A DNA stretch of 7,027 nt, from assembly GCA_028290595.1 (NCBI GenBank), contig JAQGJO010000282.1, positions 1 to 7,027 on the forward strand. The letters are read 5' to 3'. Source of the stretch: Hyphomicrobiales bacterium. GTDB taxonomy: Bacteria > Pseudomonadota > Alphaproteobacteria > Rhizobiales > Beijerinckiaceae. This document shows, piece after piece, positions 1 through 5,590 of the stretch. Under the pieces are notes generated by a model that saw only the letters and a list, made by a program, of their open reading frames with translations, was not told the DNA's origin and did no database searches. A program made the translations under genes and the position numbers. Position 1 is the stretch's first letter. Every line of letters starts with the position of its first letter.

Positions 1-176
1 TGTTCGAACAGAGTGGCGCGATTGGTGATGAAAGCGGCGCCGACAGAAGCCGGCGTCGGCAGCAGATAGGGCGGAATTTTGTACACGACGATCACCATCT
101 CCCACGCGCCGAGCAGGATGAATACCACCAGGAAAAGAACCGACAGGCGTTTCAGAAATGTTGGTGCGGCGTGCAT
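1..176 (-). CDS. ABC transporter permease, second subunit (N-terminal part only)
   Basis: This is the inner-membrane permease of a nitrate/sulfonate/thiamine-precursor type ABC importer; the reading frame leaves the window at position 1. The visible 58 residues begin MHAAPTFLKRLSVLF, continue into one hydrophobic helix (about residues 11-36), and then show the segment IPPYLLPTPASVGAAF. A first helix followed by P-x-x-LP-x-P-x-x-V is typical of the SsuC/TauC/ThiX permease family just before the conserved transport domain. The start codon is 10 bases after the stop of the preceding permease gene, so the two are very likely co-transcribed and form a heterodimeric membrane channel served by the ATPase at 965-1771. 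No strong ribosome-binding site precedes it, which fits coupled translation. The transport domain and EAA loop would lie outside the window, so substrate specificity cannot be judged. Confidence 0.9.
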   Translation of the reverse strand, partial: MHAAPTFLKRLSVLFLVVFILLGAWEMVIVVYKIPPYLLPTPASVGAAFITNRATLFE

Positions 177-186
177 GTCGAGGCCG

Positions 187-963
187 TCAACTGCTGGAAT
201 TGCTGGGGGCTTCCCAGTAGATCGTCAATCGCTCGATCAGCGCCCATATGGCATATCCGGCGCCAGACATGGCGCAGGCGACAAGCACTGTCAGCCAGAC
301 CATTTTGATATCGAAATTGAACAGCGCATTGAGCATCAACACGCCGATGCCGTTCTCTGCACCGGTCAGTTCGGCTGTCAGGGAACCGAGCACCGCCAGC
401 GGAGTCGCAAGTTTGAAGCCCGTGAACAGAAACGGCAAAGAGCTCGGCAGAATAAGAAACCGAAACACCCGCCAGCGCGACGCCGAATAGACGTGGAACA
501 GTTCCATATGGTTTGCCTCATAGGCCTTGAACCCCTGCATCGCGCCGACCAGCAAAGGGAAGTAACTCGCGAGGCCCGCGATGAGCGAGCGGGTCAGCGG
601 CCCGTTTCCCAGCCATAGCGCCAGCAGAGGTGTCGCGGCGATCAGCGGGATGCTTGAGAGGCCGACGCCGAGATTATAGATCGTCGGCCGAAGCGCCGCG
701 ACAAAGGCCGCAATAAAGGCGGCACCGAGCGCGACCACGATGGCGACGGCATAGCCTCTGACTGCATTCATCGTCGTTTCGCTGAGTGCTGCTCCGATGC
801 CGCGCGGATTGGCGAGCAGAGCGCCCCAGACCTGTGAGGGAGCCGGCAAGGTGACGGGCAGATAGCCGCCATGTTTCGCCAGCTCGAGCAGCAGCATCAA
901 TGCCGAAAGTCCTGCCAGCGGCAGAACGACGGATATGAGTGCCGTGGCAAGCCAGCGGGGCAC
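187..963 (-). CDS. ABC transporter permease, first subunit
   Basis: This is an integral membrane permease of the SsuC/TauC/ThiX-like family (BPD_transp_1 domain). With the start chosen here it has 258 residues, the usual family size. After a first hydrophobic helix come LPAPSQVWGAL (about 39-49), further membrane segments, and a degenerate EAA loop around 158-184 (SASRWRVFRFLILPSSLPFLFTG) that should contact the ATPase; the canonical EAA triplet is not preserved. An in-frame ATG at 1026 would add 21 Ser/Thr/Arg/Cys-rich residues and overlap the ATPase gene by 62 bases. I prefer the GTG at 963, one base after the ATPase stop (TAG-C-GTG), because the encoded protein then begins just before the first membrane helix. 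No clear Shine-Dalgarno sequence supports either start, so translation is probably coupled. It likely pairs with the downstream permease. Confidence 0.93.
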   Translation of the reverse strand: MPRWLATALISVVLPLAGLSALMLLLELAKHGGYLPVTLPAPSQVWGALLANPRGIGAALSETTMNAVRGYAVAIVVALGAAFIAAFVAALRPTIYNLGVGLSSIPLIAATPLLALWLGNGPLTRSLIAGLASYFPLLVGAMQGFKAYEANHMELFHVYSASRWRVFRFLILPSSLPFLFTGFKLATPLAVLGSLTAELTGAENGIGVLMLNALFNFDIKMVWLTVLVACAMSGAGYAIWALIERLTIYWEAPSNSSS

Positions 964-964
964 G

Positions 965-1771
965 CTACTGCACGACCGCCGGCACGTCGGGGCTTTCGTG
1001 GGCCTCGATGCCGTAGAGCCCTTCACGCACCCGATTGACCGTATCGAAGAAGATCGGCGAACTCATCATCTGCAACGTCCGCGGCCGTGGCAGCGGCACG
1101 TCGACCACCTGAGAAATTCGGCCCGGACGCGGCGACATGACGAATACGCTGTCGGCCATGAACACGGCTTCATCAATCGAATGCGTCACCAGCAAAGCCG
1201 TGGTGGAGGATTCGGCCCAGATCCGCAGCAGTTCGAGATTCATGCGCTGCCGCGTGATCTCGTCGAGGGCGCCGAACGGTTCGTCAAGCAGCAGAATATC
1301 GGGTGCAAGGACCAGCGCACGGGCAATAGACACCCGCTGCTGCATGCCGCCGGAGAGTTGCGCGGGCAGGGCATCCTCGAATCCCTGCAGGCTGACCAGT
1401 TCGATCAGCTCGTCCGGTGTGCGTTTGGCGACGCGCTTCGAATTCTTGCCGACGATCGCCAGCGGCAGCGCGATGTTCTCGCGCACCGTGCGCCAGGGCA
1501 GGAGAGTCGCCGACTGGAAGACAAACCCGATCGCATGTTCGAGCCGCGCCGTTGACGGCTTTTCATTGCCGACAAGAATGCTGCCGGCGGATGGCGCGAT
1601 AATGTCGGCAACCATGCGCAGAAGCGTTGACTTGCCGCATCCGCTCGGGCCGATGATCGCGCCGAACCCGCCGGCGGGCAGGCTCAGCGATGCGCGATCA
1701 AGCGCGATGACCTGCTGGCCACGGCTGTCGAACCATTTGCTCGCATCTTTGACCGTCAGATCTTTCGGCAT
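965..1771 (-). CDS. ABC transporter ATP-binding protein (nitrate/sulfonate/taurine family)
   Basis: This is the cytoplasmic ATPase that powers the importer formed with the two downstream permeases and the upstream binding protein. In its 268 residues the full motif set is visible: Walker A GPSGCGKST (41-49), Q-loop VFQ with Q86, signature LSGGMQQR (139-146), Walker B ILLLDEP (159-165) with catalytic E164, D-loop GALD, and H-loop H197 (VTHS). The order, the LLPWRTVRENI segment after the Q-loop and the length match SsuB/TauB/NrtD-like proteins. The ATG lies inside the 3' end of the binding-protein gene (16-base overlap), so translation is probably coupled. It is intact and should be active. The family assignment is secure; the transported substrate is not, because ATPases of this family do not reveal it. 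Confidence 0.97.
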   Translation of the reverse strand: MPKDLTVKDASKWFDSRGQQVIALDRASLSLPAGGFGAIIGPSGCGKSTLLRMVADIIAPSAGSILVGNEKPSTARLEHAIGFVFQSATLLPWRTVRENIALPLAIVGKNSKRVAKRTPDELIELVSLQGFEDALPAQLSGGMQQRVSIARALVLAPDILLLDEPFGALDEITRQRMNLELLRIWAESSTTALLVTHSIDEAVFMADSVFVMSPRPGRISQVVDVPLPRPRTLQMMSSPIFFDTVNRVREGLYGIEAHESPDVPAVVQ

Positions 1772-2832
1772 GCTCTCAGCCAGAAATCCTCATGCCATAA
1801 TCCTAATGCCTCCTGCGCTGCAATGGCAAATTGCGGATCGCAAAGATCGGTCGCCTTCATGTCGCTCTTGATCAGGCCGGCCTTGCGATAGGTATCGAGC
1901 AGGCTGTCGGCCAATGCCATGTCGACCGACAGCAGGCCCTGGCGCTCGGCAATGCCGTAGTTGATGAAGGGTCCGCTGGCCTGAATTTCCGCAAGGACAG
2001 CTTTGGGATCGAGGCCACTGACGCCGTATTTCTCCACCATCAGTTTGGTCATCGCCTCGGGATTGTCGATCGTCCATTTCCATCCCTTCGCTGCTGCCCG
2101 CAGGAAGGCGACGGCAACCGGCTTGTTGGCGGCAAGGAAATCTTCGCGTGCGTAGATATTGCCGGTTGTTTCCGGCAGGCCGAGATCATGCAGGCCTAGA
2201 ATGACGATCGGATAGCCCTGTATCCTGAGCATGACGCCCTGATTGGTCTCATAGCCCACATAGCCGTCGGTCTGCTTGTTGATGAGCGCGGAAGGGTCGG
2301 GGCCTGCCGGGATCATATTCACCGATTTTGGATCGATGCCCTTGCTCGCAAACATATTGGCCAGCAGCGGCCGCACCGAAGTGGTAACGCTGATGGTCTT
2401 GCCCGGCAGGTCCGCAATCGTGCGTATCGGCTTGTCCGGCATGCTGAAGATGGCGAACGGATTGCGCTGAAACACCGAGCCGATGAGCTTGATCGGCATG
2501 CCTTTCTCACGCGCCAGCACGATGCCGCCAAACGGCCGGTCGCCAAAGGCCGACTGGCCGGCAGCGACATTGGCGACCGGATCGATATTCGGGCCGCCGG
2601 AATTGAATGTCATGTCGAGACCGGCGTCAGCGTAATAGCCTTTCTCGATGCCGGCGAAATAGCCGCTGTACTGGCCGCTTTTGATCCAGGATAGCTGGAA
2701 ACCGGCTGCCGTCGCCGCGCGCGCGCCGGAGATCGACATGAGGCTCGAAGAGGCGATCGCGGAACCCGCTGCCAGCTTCAGCCCCTTCGATACGAATGCA
2801 CGGCGGTTCAATGCTGAAGAGGATCGTTTCAT
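1756..2832 (-). CDS. ABC transporter substrate-binding protein, NMT1/THI5-like, Tat-type signal
   Basis: This is a periplasmic binding protein of the SsuA/THI5-like (NMT1) family, 358 residues including the signal. It captures the ligand for the ABC importer encoded directly downstream. The N-terminus has a twin-arginine pattern (NRRAFVSKG, R10-R11), a hydrophobic stretch and a likely cleavage site after SGARA (about residue 39), suggesting Tat export. The mature part opens with LSWIKSGQYSGYFAGIEKGYY (from about 47), followed by DAGLDM. This resembles the opening of pyrimidine-precursor binders of the ThiY type, and DLPGKTISVT follows further on. The ATG at 2832 has a GGAG 8 bases upstream; the frame stays open further upstream but runs across the ThDP beta gene there, so those residues are spurious. 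It sits between the enzyme genes and the transporter genes. The ligand is unknown; pyrimidine-like, sulfonate and aromatic acid ligands all occur in this family. Confidence 0.94.
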   Translation of the reverse strand: MKRSSSALNRRAFVSKGLKLAAGSAIASSSLMSISGARAATAAGFQLSWIKSGQYSGYFAGIEKGYYADAGLDMTFNSGGPNIDPVANVAAGQSAFGDRPFGGIVLAREKGMPIKLIGSVFQRNPFAIFSMPDKPIRTIADLPGKTISVTTSVRPLLANMFASKGIDPKSVNMIPAGPDPSALINKQTDGYVGYETNQGVMLRIQGYPIVILGLHDLGLPETTGNIYAREDFLAANKPVAVAFLRAAAKGWKWTIDNPEAMTKLMVEKYGVSGLDPKAVLAEIQASGPFINYGIAERQGLLSVDMALADSLLDTYRKAGLIKSDMKATDLCDPQFAIAAQEALGLWHEDFWLRACRKI

Positions 2833-2840
2833 GATCGCGA

Positions 2841-2844
2841 CTCC
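2841..2844 (-). promoter_or_regulatory. Ribosome-binding site of the substrate-binding protein gene
   Basis: GGAG is read on the minus strand, 8 bases before the ATG at 2832, inside the 35-base gap after the ThDP beta gene. It decides the start within a reading frame that is open far upstream. It also shows that this gene is translated independently, unlike the overlapping genes before it, consistent with the large amounts of binding protein that importers need. Confidence 0.7.
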
Positions 2845-2867
2845 GTTACTGCGTGGAAATGACAGGA

Positions 2868-3473
2868 TCAGTTGTGCTCGCTCGGCCCCATGATGACGAT
2901 GCCTTCGCTCGCCTCCACATGCCGGACGAAAATGTATTTGTCCTCGCGTCCGTCGCTGTGCTTGCGCTTGATCTTCGGTTCGACGGATGCCTCCACTTTC
3001 GCCACGATCACATAAGGCATGTCGGCGGCCAGGCCCTTGATGCAGTGCTCCTCGAAGGCATCCAGATCCTTGACGAGATAGGCATGTTCGATGCCAGTTC
3101 CCTTTGCGACAGCGGCAAGATTGACCCTGCCGGCCGTATGGGTCGGCGGTCCGCCGATCGACTGGTAGCATTCGTTGTCCCAGACAACGACCAGCAGGTT
3201 CTTCGGCTGTTCGTTGGCTAAAGTCGCAAGGATTCCAAGATTGAACATCAGGCCGCCGTCGGTATCGAGCGAAACGACACGCCGATGCGGCAGGCCGACC
3301 GCCAGTCCGAACGCTTCCGGCGTCACGCAGCCCAACTGCTGCTGAAACAGGCTGGCTGCACGCATATGCGGCGCTGCATTGTACCATTCGTCGACGCTGG
3401 CCCCGAGCGACAGGATCACCAGTTCATCCGCCAGCTTTGCACCGAGGCGTTTCATGCATTCGAAGCGCTTCAT
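2868..3473 (-). CDS. ThDP-dependent decarboxylase, beta subunit (sulfopyruvate/phosphonopyruvate decarboxylase-like)
   Basis: This is the cofactor-binding (PP-domain, TPP_enzyme_C) half of a two-subunit thiamine-diphosphate enzyme related to ComE of sulfopyruvate decarboxylase and to phosphonopyruvate decarboxylase. Such enzymes remove CO2 from a 2-oxo acid to give an aldehyde. In 201 residues the ThDP/Mg motif runs from D70-T-D-G-G (about 70-74) through NLGILATLA to the metal-binding segment VVWDNECYQSIGG (D99, N100). The usual GDG triplet reads TDG here, while the metal-binding Asp and the DN pair are kept. The start overlaps the alpha stop as ATGA, the classic coupling arrangement for subunits made in equal amounts. 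A C-terminal stretch after about residue 165 (KIKRKHSDGRED...) follows the core fold. The fold assignment is strong, but the substrate is unknown: sulfopyruvate, phosphonopyruvate and other 2-oxo acids are all possible. Confidence 0.9.
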   Translation of the reverse strand: MKRFECMKRLGAKLADELVILSLGASVDEWYNAAPHMRAASLFQQQLGCVTPEAFGLAVGLPHRRVVSLDTDGGLMFNLGILATLANEQPKNLLVVVWDNECYQSIGGPPTHTAGRVNLAAVAKGTGIEHAYLVKDLDAFEEHCIKGLAADMPYVIVAKVEASVEPKIKRKHSDGREDKYIFVRHVEASEGIVIMGPSEHN

Positions 3474-3970
3474 CGGACGAGGCCCTCCGACAGGACGATC
3501 GCCGAGTGCGCATAGGCGGCATAGGACCACGAAAAGGCGTCTTTGATTGCCCGCTCGATGGCGTCTTCTTCCTTGACGATGCGATAGGGAATCCGCATCG
3601 CCTCCAGCAGCGGCTCCATCGTCATGCCGTGCGGGATCGCCCACCAGTTGTTCTCGCCGAGATCGCCGCGATAGCTCATCAGCATGATGACGGGGATGCC
3701 GGCACCCATGCCCATGCGGGCGAGCGGTTCGATGGAGGCGCGCAGGCCTGAATTTTCCATGATCAGCGCGGCGCGTTTACCTGACAGAAATACGCCACCG
3801 CAGATGGCCGCTCCTTCGCCTTCATTGGTGACGCGAATGGTGCGGATGTCCGGATCGCGATCGAGCGCCGGATATAGCTCCTTGAACAGGGAATCCGGCA
3901 GGTAGCAGACGACGCTGACGCCCGCGGCCTTCAGTCCGGCAATGACTTTGTCGACTGCGCTCTCGAGCAT
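3470..3970 (-). CDS. ThDP-dependent decarboxylase, alpha subunit (sulfopyruvate/phosphonopyruvate decarboxylase-like)
   Basis: This is the pyrimidine-binding (PYR, TPP_enzyme_N) half of the two-subunit ThDP enzyme, 166 residues, the length expected for ComD-like subunits. It should form the active site at the interface with the beta subunit encoded directly downstream. Visible landmarks are YLPDSLFKELYPAL (about 23-36), the cofactor-activating glutamate region VTNEGEGAAICGGVFLSGK (47-65, with E50/E52), the segment MENSGLRASIEPLA (71-84) and the loop SYRGDLGENNWWAIPHG (99-115). That set, especially ENSGL and SYRGDLGE, is characteristic of the sulfopyruvate/phosphonopyruvate decarboxylase group. 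Its ATG overlaps the deaminase stop by one base (TGATG), and its own stop overlaps the beta start (ATGA). The family assignment is strong; the actual 2-oxo acid substrate is not deducible. Confidence 0.92.
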   Translation of the reverse strand: MLESAVDKVIAGLKAAGVSVVCYLPDSLFKELYPALDRDPDIRTIRVTNEGEGAAICGGVFLSGKRAALIMENSGLRASIEPLARMGMGAGIPVIMLMSYRGDLGENNWWAIPHGMTMEPLLEAMRIPYRIVKEEDAIERAIKDAFSWSYAAYAHSAIVLSEGLVR

Positions 3971-4446
3971 CAGCGCGTCAGCTCGACAGCGGCTGTTTTA
4001 TAAAGGTTGACGCATTGATCGTGCAGCACGCCGGTCACCACTGTCAGGTCCCAACCGACGAATTTGGCGAAGCTCTCGGCGGTATATTCATTGTAGTTGA
4101 AGGCAAGCGTTCCAGCCTTCAGGATGTCGGTGTTGCGCGCGCCCAGCACCAAGGTCTTGATGCCGCTGTTCAGGATCGCACCGAGGCACATCGGGCAGGG
4201 CTCGCAGGTCGCATAGAAGGTGCATTCCGGGATCGAGCGCCGGCGCAGCTTCTGGGTCGCAAGACTGATAGCGCGCGTTTCGGAATGGGCGGTCGTGTCG
4301 CTGGTCGCAACCTTGATACTGCGGGTTTGAACCACCACTTCGCCGTTGCCGACCACCACCGCGCCGAACGGCTGTTCGCCTTGCGCGGCGCCGGCTTTGG
4401 CTTCTTCGATTGCAATGGCCATGAAGCGTTCGTGATCAGAACTCAT
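3970..4446 (-). CDS. Zinc-dependent nucleobase deaminase, cytosine/guanine deaminase-like
   Basis: This is a small cytidine-deaminase-fold enzyme (158 residues) that should hydrolytically replace an exocyclic amino group by oxygen, releasing ammonia. The zinc site is complete: H54-S-E56 (Zn ligand and catalytic proton shuttle) and P83-C84-P-M-C87 (two Zn cysteines). The substrate-loop PFGAV motif is at 26-30. Its length and its C-terminal part (DLTVVTGVLHDQCVNLYK, about 133-150) look to me more like yeast-type cytosine deaminase than the tRNA deaminase TadA, but guanine deaminase and other amino-heterocycle deaminases remain possible. The ATG at 4446 is chosen for its GGAGGA ribosome-binding site; the frame could begin at 4515, but those extra residues cross the regulatory region. 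As first gene of the operon, joined by TGATG to the ThDP alpha gene, it probably acts on the imported compound or a derivative. Confidence 0.93.
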   Translation of the reverse strand: MSSDHERFMAIAIEEAKAGAAQGEQPFGAVVVGNGEVVVQTRSIKVATSDTTAHSETRAISLATQKLRRRSIPECTFYATCEPCPMCLGAILNSGIKTLVLGARNTDILKAGTLAFNYNEYTAESFAKFVGWDLTVVTGVLHDQCVNLYKTAAVELTR

Positions 4447-4455
4447 ATCCCGTGG

Positions 4456-4461
4456 TCCTCC
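4456..4461 (-). promoter_or_regulatory. Strong ribosome-binding site fixing the deaminase start
   Basis: GGAGGA is read on the minus strand, 9 bases upstream of the ATG at 4446. It is the best Shine-Dalgarno sequence found in the window. It selects this start over the in-frame ATG at 4515, and marks the true beginning of the deaminase-ThDP-ABC operon. Confidence 0.8.
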
Positions 4462-4478
4462 GATAAGCCGAAGGCCAA

Positions 4479-4484
4479 ATGCTA
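4479..4484 (-). promoter_or_regulatory. Tentative -10 element of the deaminase-ThDP-ABC operon
   Basis: TAGCAT is read on the minus strand and matches TATAAT at 4 of 6 positions. No acceptable -35 hexamer lies 16-18 bases upstream, which would suit an activator-dependent promoter. If this is the -10, transcription starts near 4472 and the 21-bp dyad at 4529-4549 is centred near -67, the usual recognition position of LysR-type activators. This is inference only. Confidence 0.3.
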
Positions 4485-4528
4485 CGGGACGCTGAACTGG
4501 TGCCGCTAGCCGCAAAATTCCGATGATG

Positions 4529-4549
4529 ATGTTGCCTAGATGGCAACAA
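4529..4549. promoter_or_regulatory. Probable LysR-type operator upstream of the operon
   Basis: This is a 21-bp interrupted palindrome, ATGTTGC-N7-GCAACAA, whose core extends to GTTGCC-N5-GGCAAC (a perfect 6-bp dyad). It contains the T-N11-A pattern (T4533, A4545) of LysR-type binding sites. It lies in the 125-base gap between the lysR stop and the deaminase start. The same half-sites with the same spacing occur upstream of lysR at 5531-5551 (16 of 21 positions identical), which makes coincidence unlikely. It probably binds the adjacent LysR protein and activates the operon. Confidence 0.75.
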
Positions 4550-4567
4550 CTTGGGGCAACAACTCGG
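4542..4567. repeat. Tandem 13-bp repeat containing operator half-sites
   Basis: Two adjacent 13-base units, GGCAACAACTTGG and GGCAACAACTCGG, differ at one position. Each starts with the GGCAAC half-site of the neighbouring dyad, so the second unit adds a third half-site on the side away from the operon. It may be an extra contact for a tetrameric regulator or a small local duplication. Confidence 0.7.
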
Positions 4568-4571
4568 GCGC

Positions 4572-5495
4572 TTAGGTGCCATCCAGCTTTTCGATCGCCG
4601 CGCTGAGAAGTTTCGCCAGGCGCGCGGAAGGTTCCGTCGGAAAATTGCGCCCCCGCGATGCAAGCGCCAGCCGTCGCGGGCGCAACACCGGGTCGCGCAG
4701 CGGAATAAAGACCAGTTCGCGGCGCGACAGTTCATTCTCGACGCCGACCCGGGTTTGAAAGGCGATGCCCATCTGTCCGACGACGCATTTGGCCATCAGG
4801 TCGATTGAATTCGTCACGGCGCGTGGATCGAACTCGATGCGGCTCTCCTGCAGCGCGCCTTCGATCGACGCGCGCAGTGAAAGGCTGGCATCGGACAGCA
4901 AAATGCGTTCGCCAGAAAAATCCCGCAGCTTGACTTCCTTGCGCTTCGCCAGCCGGTGCGTCGGCCAGAGCAGGGCGCCGAGCGACAGGTTGGCGCTGGC
5001 CAGCCGCAGCGCGCCGGAAGGAACGCGGGCGTCAAACGCGATGCCGAATTCGGCTTCCCCATCGACGACCAGCCGCAGCGCTTCCTGCGATCCGGCTGTC
5101 CTTACTTCGACCGTTATGTTCGGCATCTGCTGCCAGAACTCCGCCAGGATCGACGGCAGCAGGCCGCGCGCGACGCTCTCCACCGCGACGATGCCGATCT
5201 TGCCGCGCCGCAGGCCGGTGAGATCGTTGATGATGGCGCAGCCTCGGTTCAATTCGGCGGCGCTGGTGCGGGCATGGTAGACGAGGGTCTCGCCGGCGCT
5301 CGTCAGCTTCAGCCGCTGGCGCACGCGCTCGAACAGCGGAATGCCGATGGTCTCTTCCAGGGAGCGGATGGTGCGGCTGATCGCCGACGGCGCAATGTTC
5401 AGCGCCTGGGCGGCGGCACGGATGGAACCGAGCTGCGCCACCATCTGGAAGTAGTGCAACCGGACGGAAATCAAACCAAGCTTGTTCGCGTCCAT
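4572..5495 (-). CDS. LysR-type transcriptional regulator
   Basis: This is a 307-residue LysR-family regulator of typical length. An N-terminal winged helix-turn-helix (about residues 13-72: LHYFQMVAQLGSIRAAAQALNIAPSAISRTIRSLEETIGIPLFER...LTSAG) is followed by a linker helix and a LysR substrate-binding domain (from about 98, KIGIVAVESVARGLLPSILAEF). It should bind DNA as a tetramer and respond to a small ligand, probably the compound handled by the downstream operon. It is encoded on the same strand as that operon, 125 bases upstream, rather than divergently as is usual for the family. Matching 21-bp dyads lie before this gene and before the operon, pointing to autoregulation plus operon control. 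The ATG at 5495 has only a weak AGAG ribosome-binding site about 9 bases upstream. Family assignment is certain; the effector is unknown. Confidence 0.97.
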   Translation of the reverse strand: MDANKLGLISVRLHYFQMVAQLGSIRAAAQALNIAPSAISRTIRSLEETIGIPLFERVRQRLKLTSAGETLVYHARTSAAELNRGCAIINDLTGLRRGKIGIVAVESVARGLLPSILAEFWQQMPNITVEVRTAGSQEALRLVVDGEAEFGIAFDARVPSGALRLASANLSLGALLWPTHRLAKRKEVKLRDFSGERILLSDASLSLRASIEGALQESRIEFDPRAVTNSIDLMAKCVVGQMGIAFQTRVGVENELSRRELVFIPLRDPVLRPRRLALASRGRNFPTEPSARLAKLLSAAIEKLDGT

Positions 5496-5497
5496 GA

Positions 5498-5533
5498 CAT
5501 TGCACTCTGGCCCTCAACCATTAGAGTGCGATG
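5498..5533. repeat. Inverted repeat in the lysR promoter/leader
   Basis: The arms CATTGCACTCT (5498-5508) and AGAGTGCGATG (5523-5533) match at 10 of 11 positions around a 14-base centre. One arm covers the bases just before the lysR start codon; the other overlaps the candidate -10 element and the edge of the LysR dyad. It could be a second protein-binding site. It could form an RNA hairpin hiding the ribosome-binding site only if transcription starts further upstream than the promoter suggested here. Confidence 0.6.
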
Positions 5534-5548
5534 TTGCCATGAACGCAA
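5520..5548 (-). promoter_or_regulatory. Candidate sigma-70-type promoter of lysR
   Basis: Read on the minus strand, TTGCGT (5548-5543) as -35 is followed after 17 bases by TCTAAT (5525-5520) as -10, which matches TATAAT at 5 of 6. Transcription would begin near 5513, giving a leader of about 17 bases. The -35 hexamer lies inside the 21-bp dyad, so a bound regulator would block RNA polymerase, the usual arrangement for LysR autorepression. Confidence 0.5.
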
Positions 5549-5551
5549 CAT
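5531..5551. promoter_or_regulatory. Probable LysR-type operator upstream of lysR
   Basis: This is a 21-bp perfect interrupted palindrome, ATGTTGC-N7-GCAACAT, with a T-N11-A core (T5535, A5547). It sits 36-56 bases before the lysR start and overlaps the candidate -35 element. It shares half-sites and spacing with the dyad at 4529-4549, so the same protein, most simply the adjacent LysR regulator, is expected to bind both. Confidence 0.75.
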
Positions 5552-5590
5552 GTCCAATCGAAATATAGGGCTTTCAGCAACGGCGCAGTG

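Noticed and set aside
964..1026. Longer permease start (ATG at 1026)
   Set aside because: The extra 21 residues cross the ATPase 3' end and look like out-of-frame translation; the GTG at 963 gives a normal family N-terminus.
79..2199. Long plus-strand open frames opposite the ABC genes
   Set aside because: They are antisense to genes with full motif sets, have Arg/His/Gln-rich composition and show no recognisable domain; they are typical of high-G+C antisense frames.
2833..3387. Open frame extending the substrate-binding protein upstream by about 185 residues
   Set aside because: It runs through the well-supported ThDP beta gene, has low-complexity Arg/Gly/Gln/Cys composition, and the Tat-type signal and GGAG site mark the start at 2832.
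3970..4446. tRNA adenosine deaminase TadA
   Set aside because: The zinc motifs are shared, but the C-terminal part and the catabolic operon context fit a free-base deaminase better; not fully excluded.
4447..4515. Longer deaminase start (ATG at 4515)
   Set aside because: The added residues cross the probable promoter region, and GGAGGA points to 4446.
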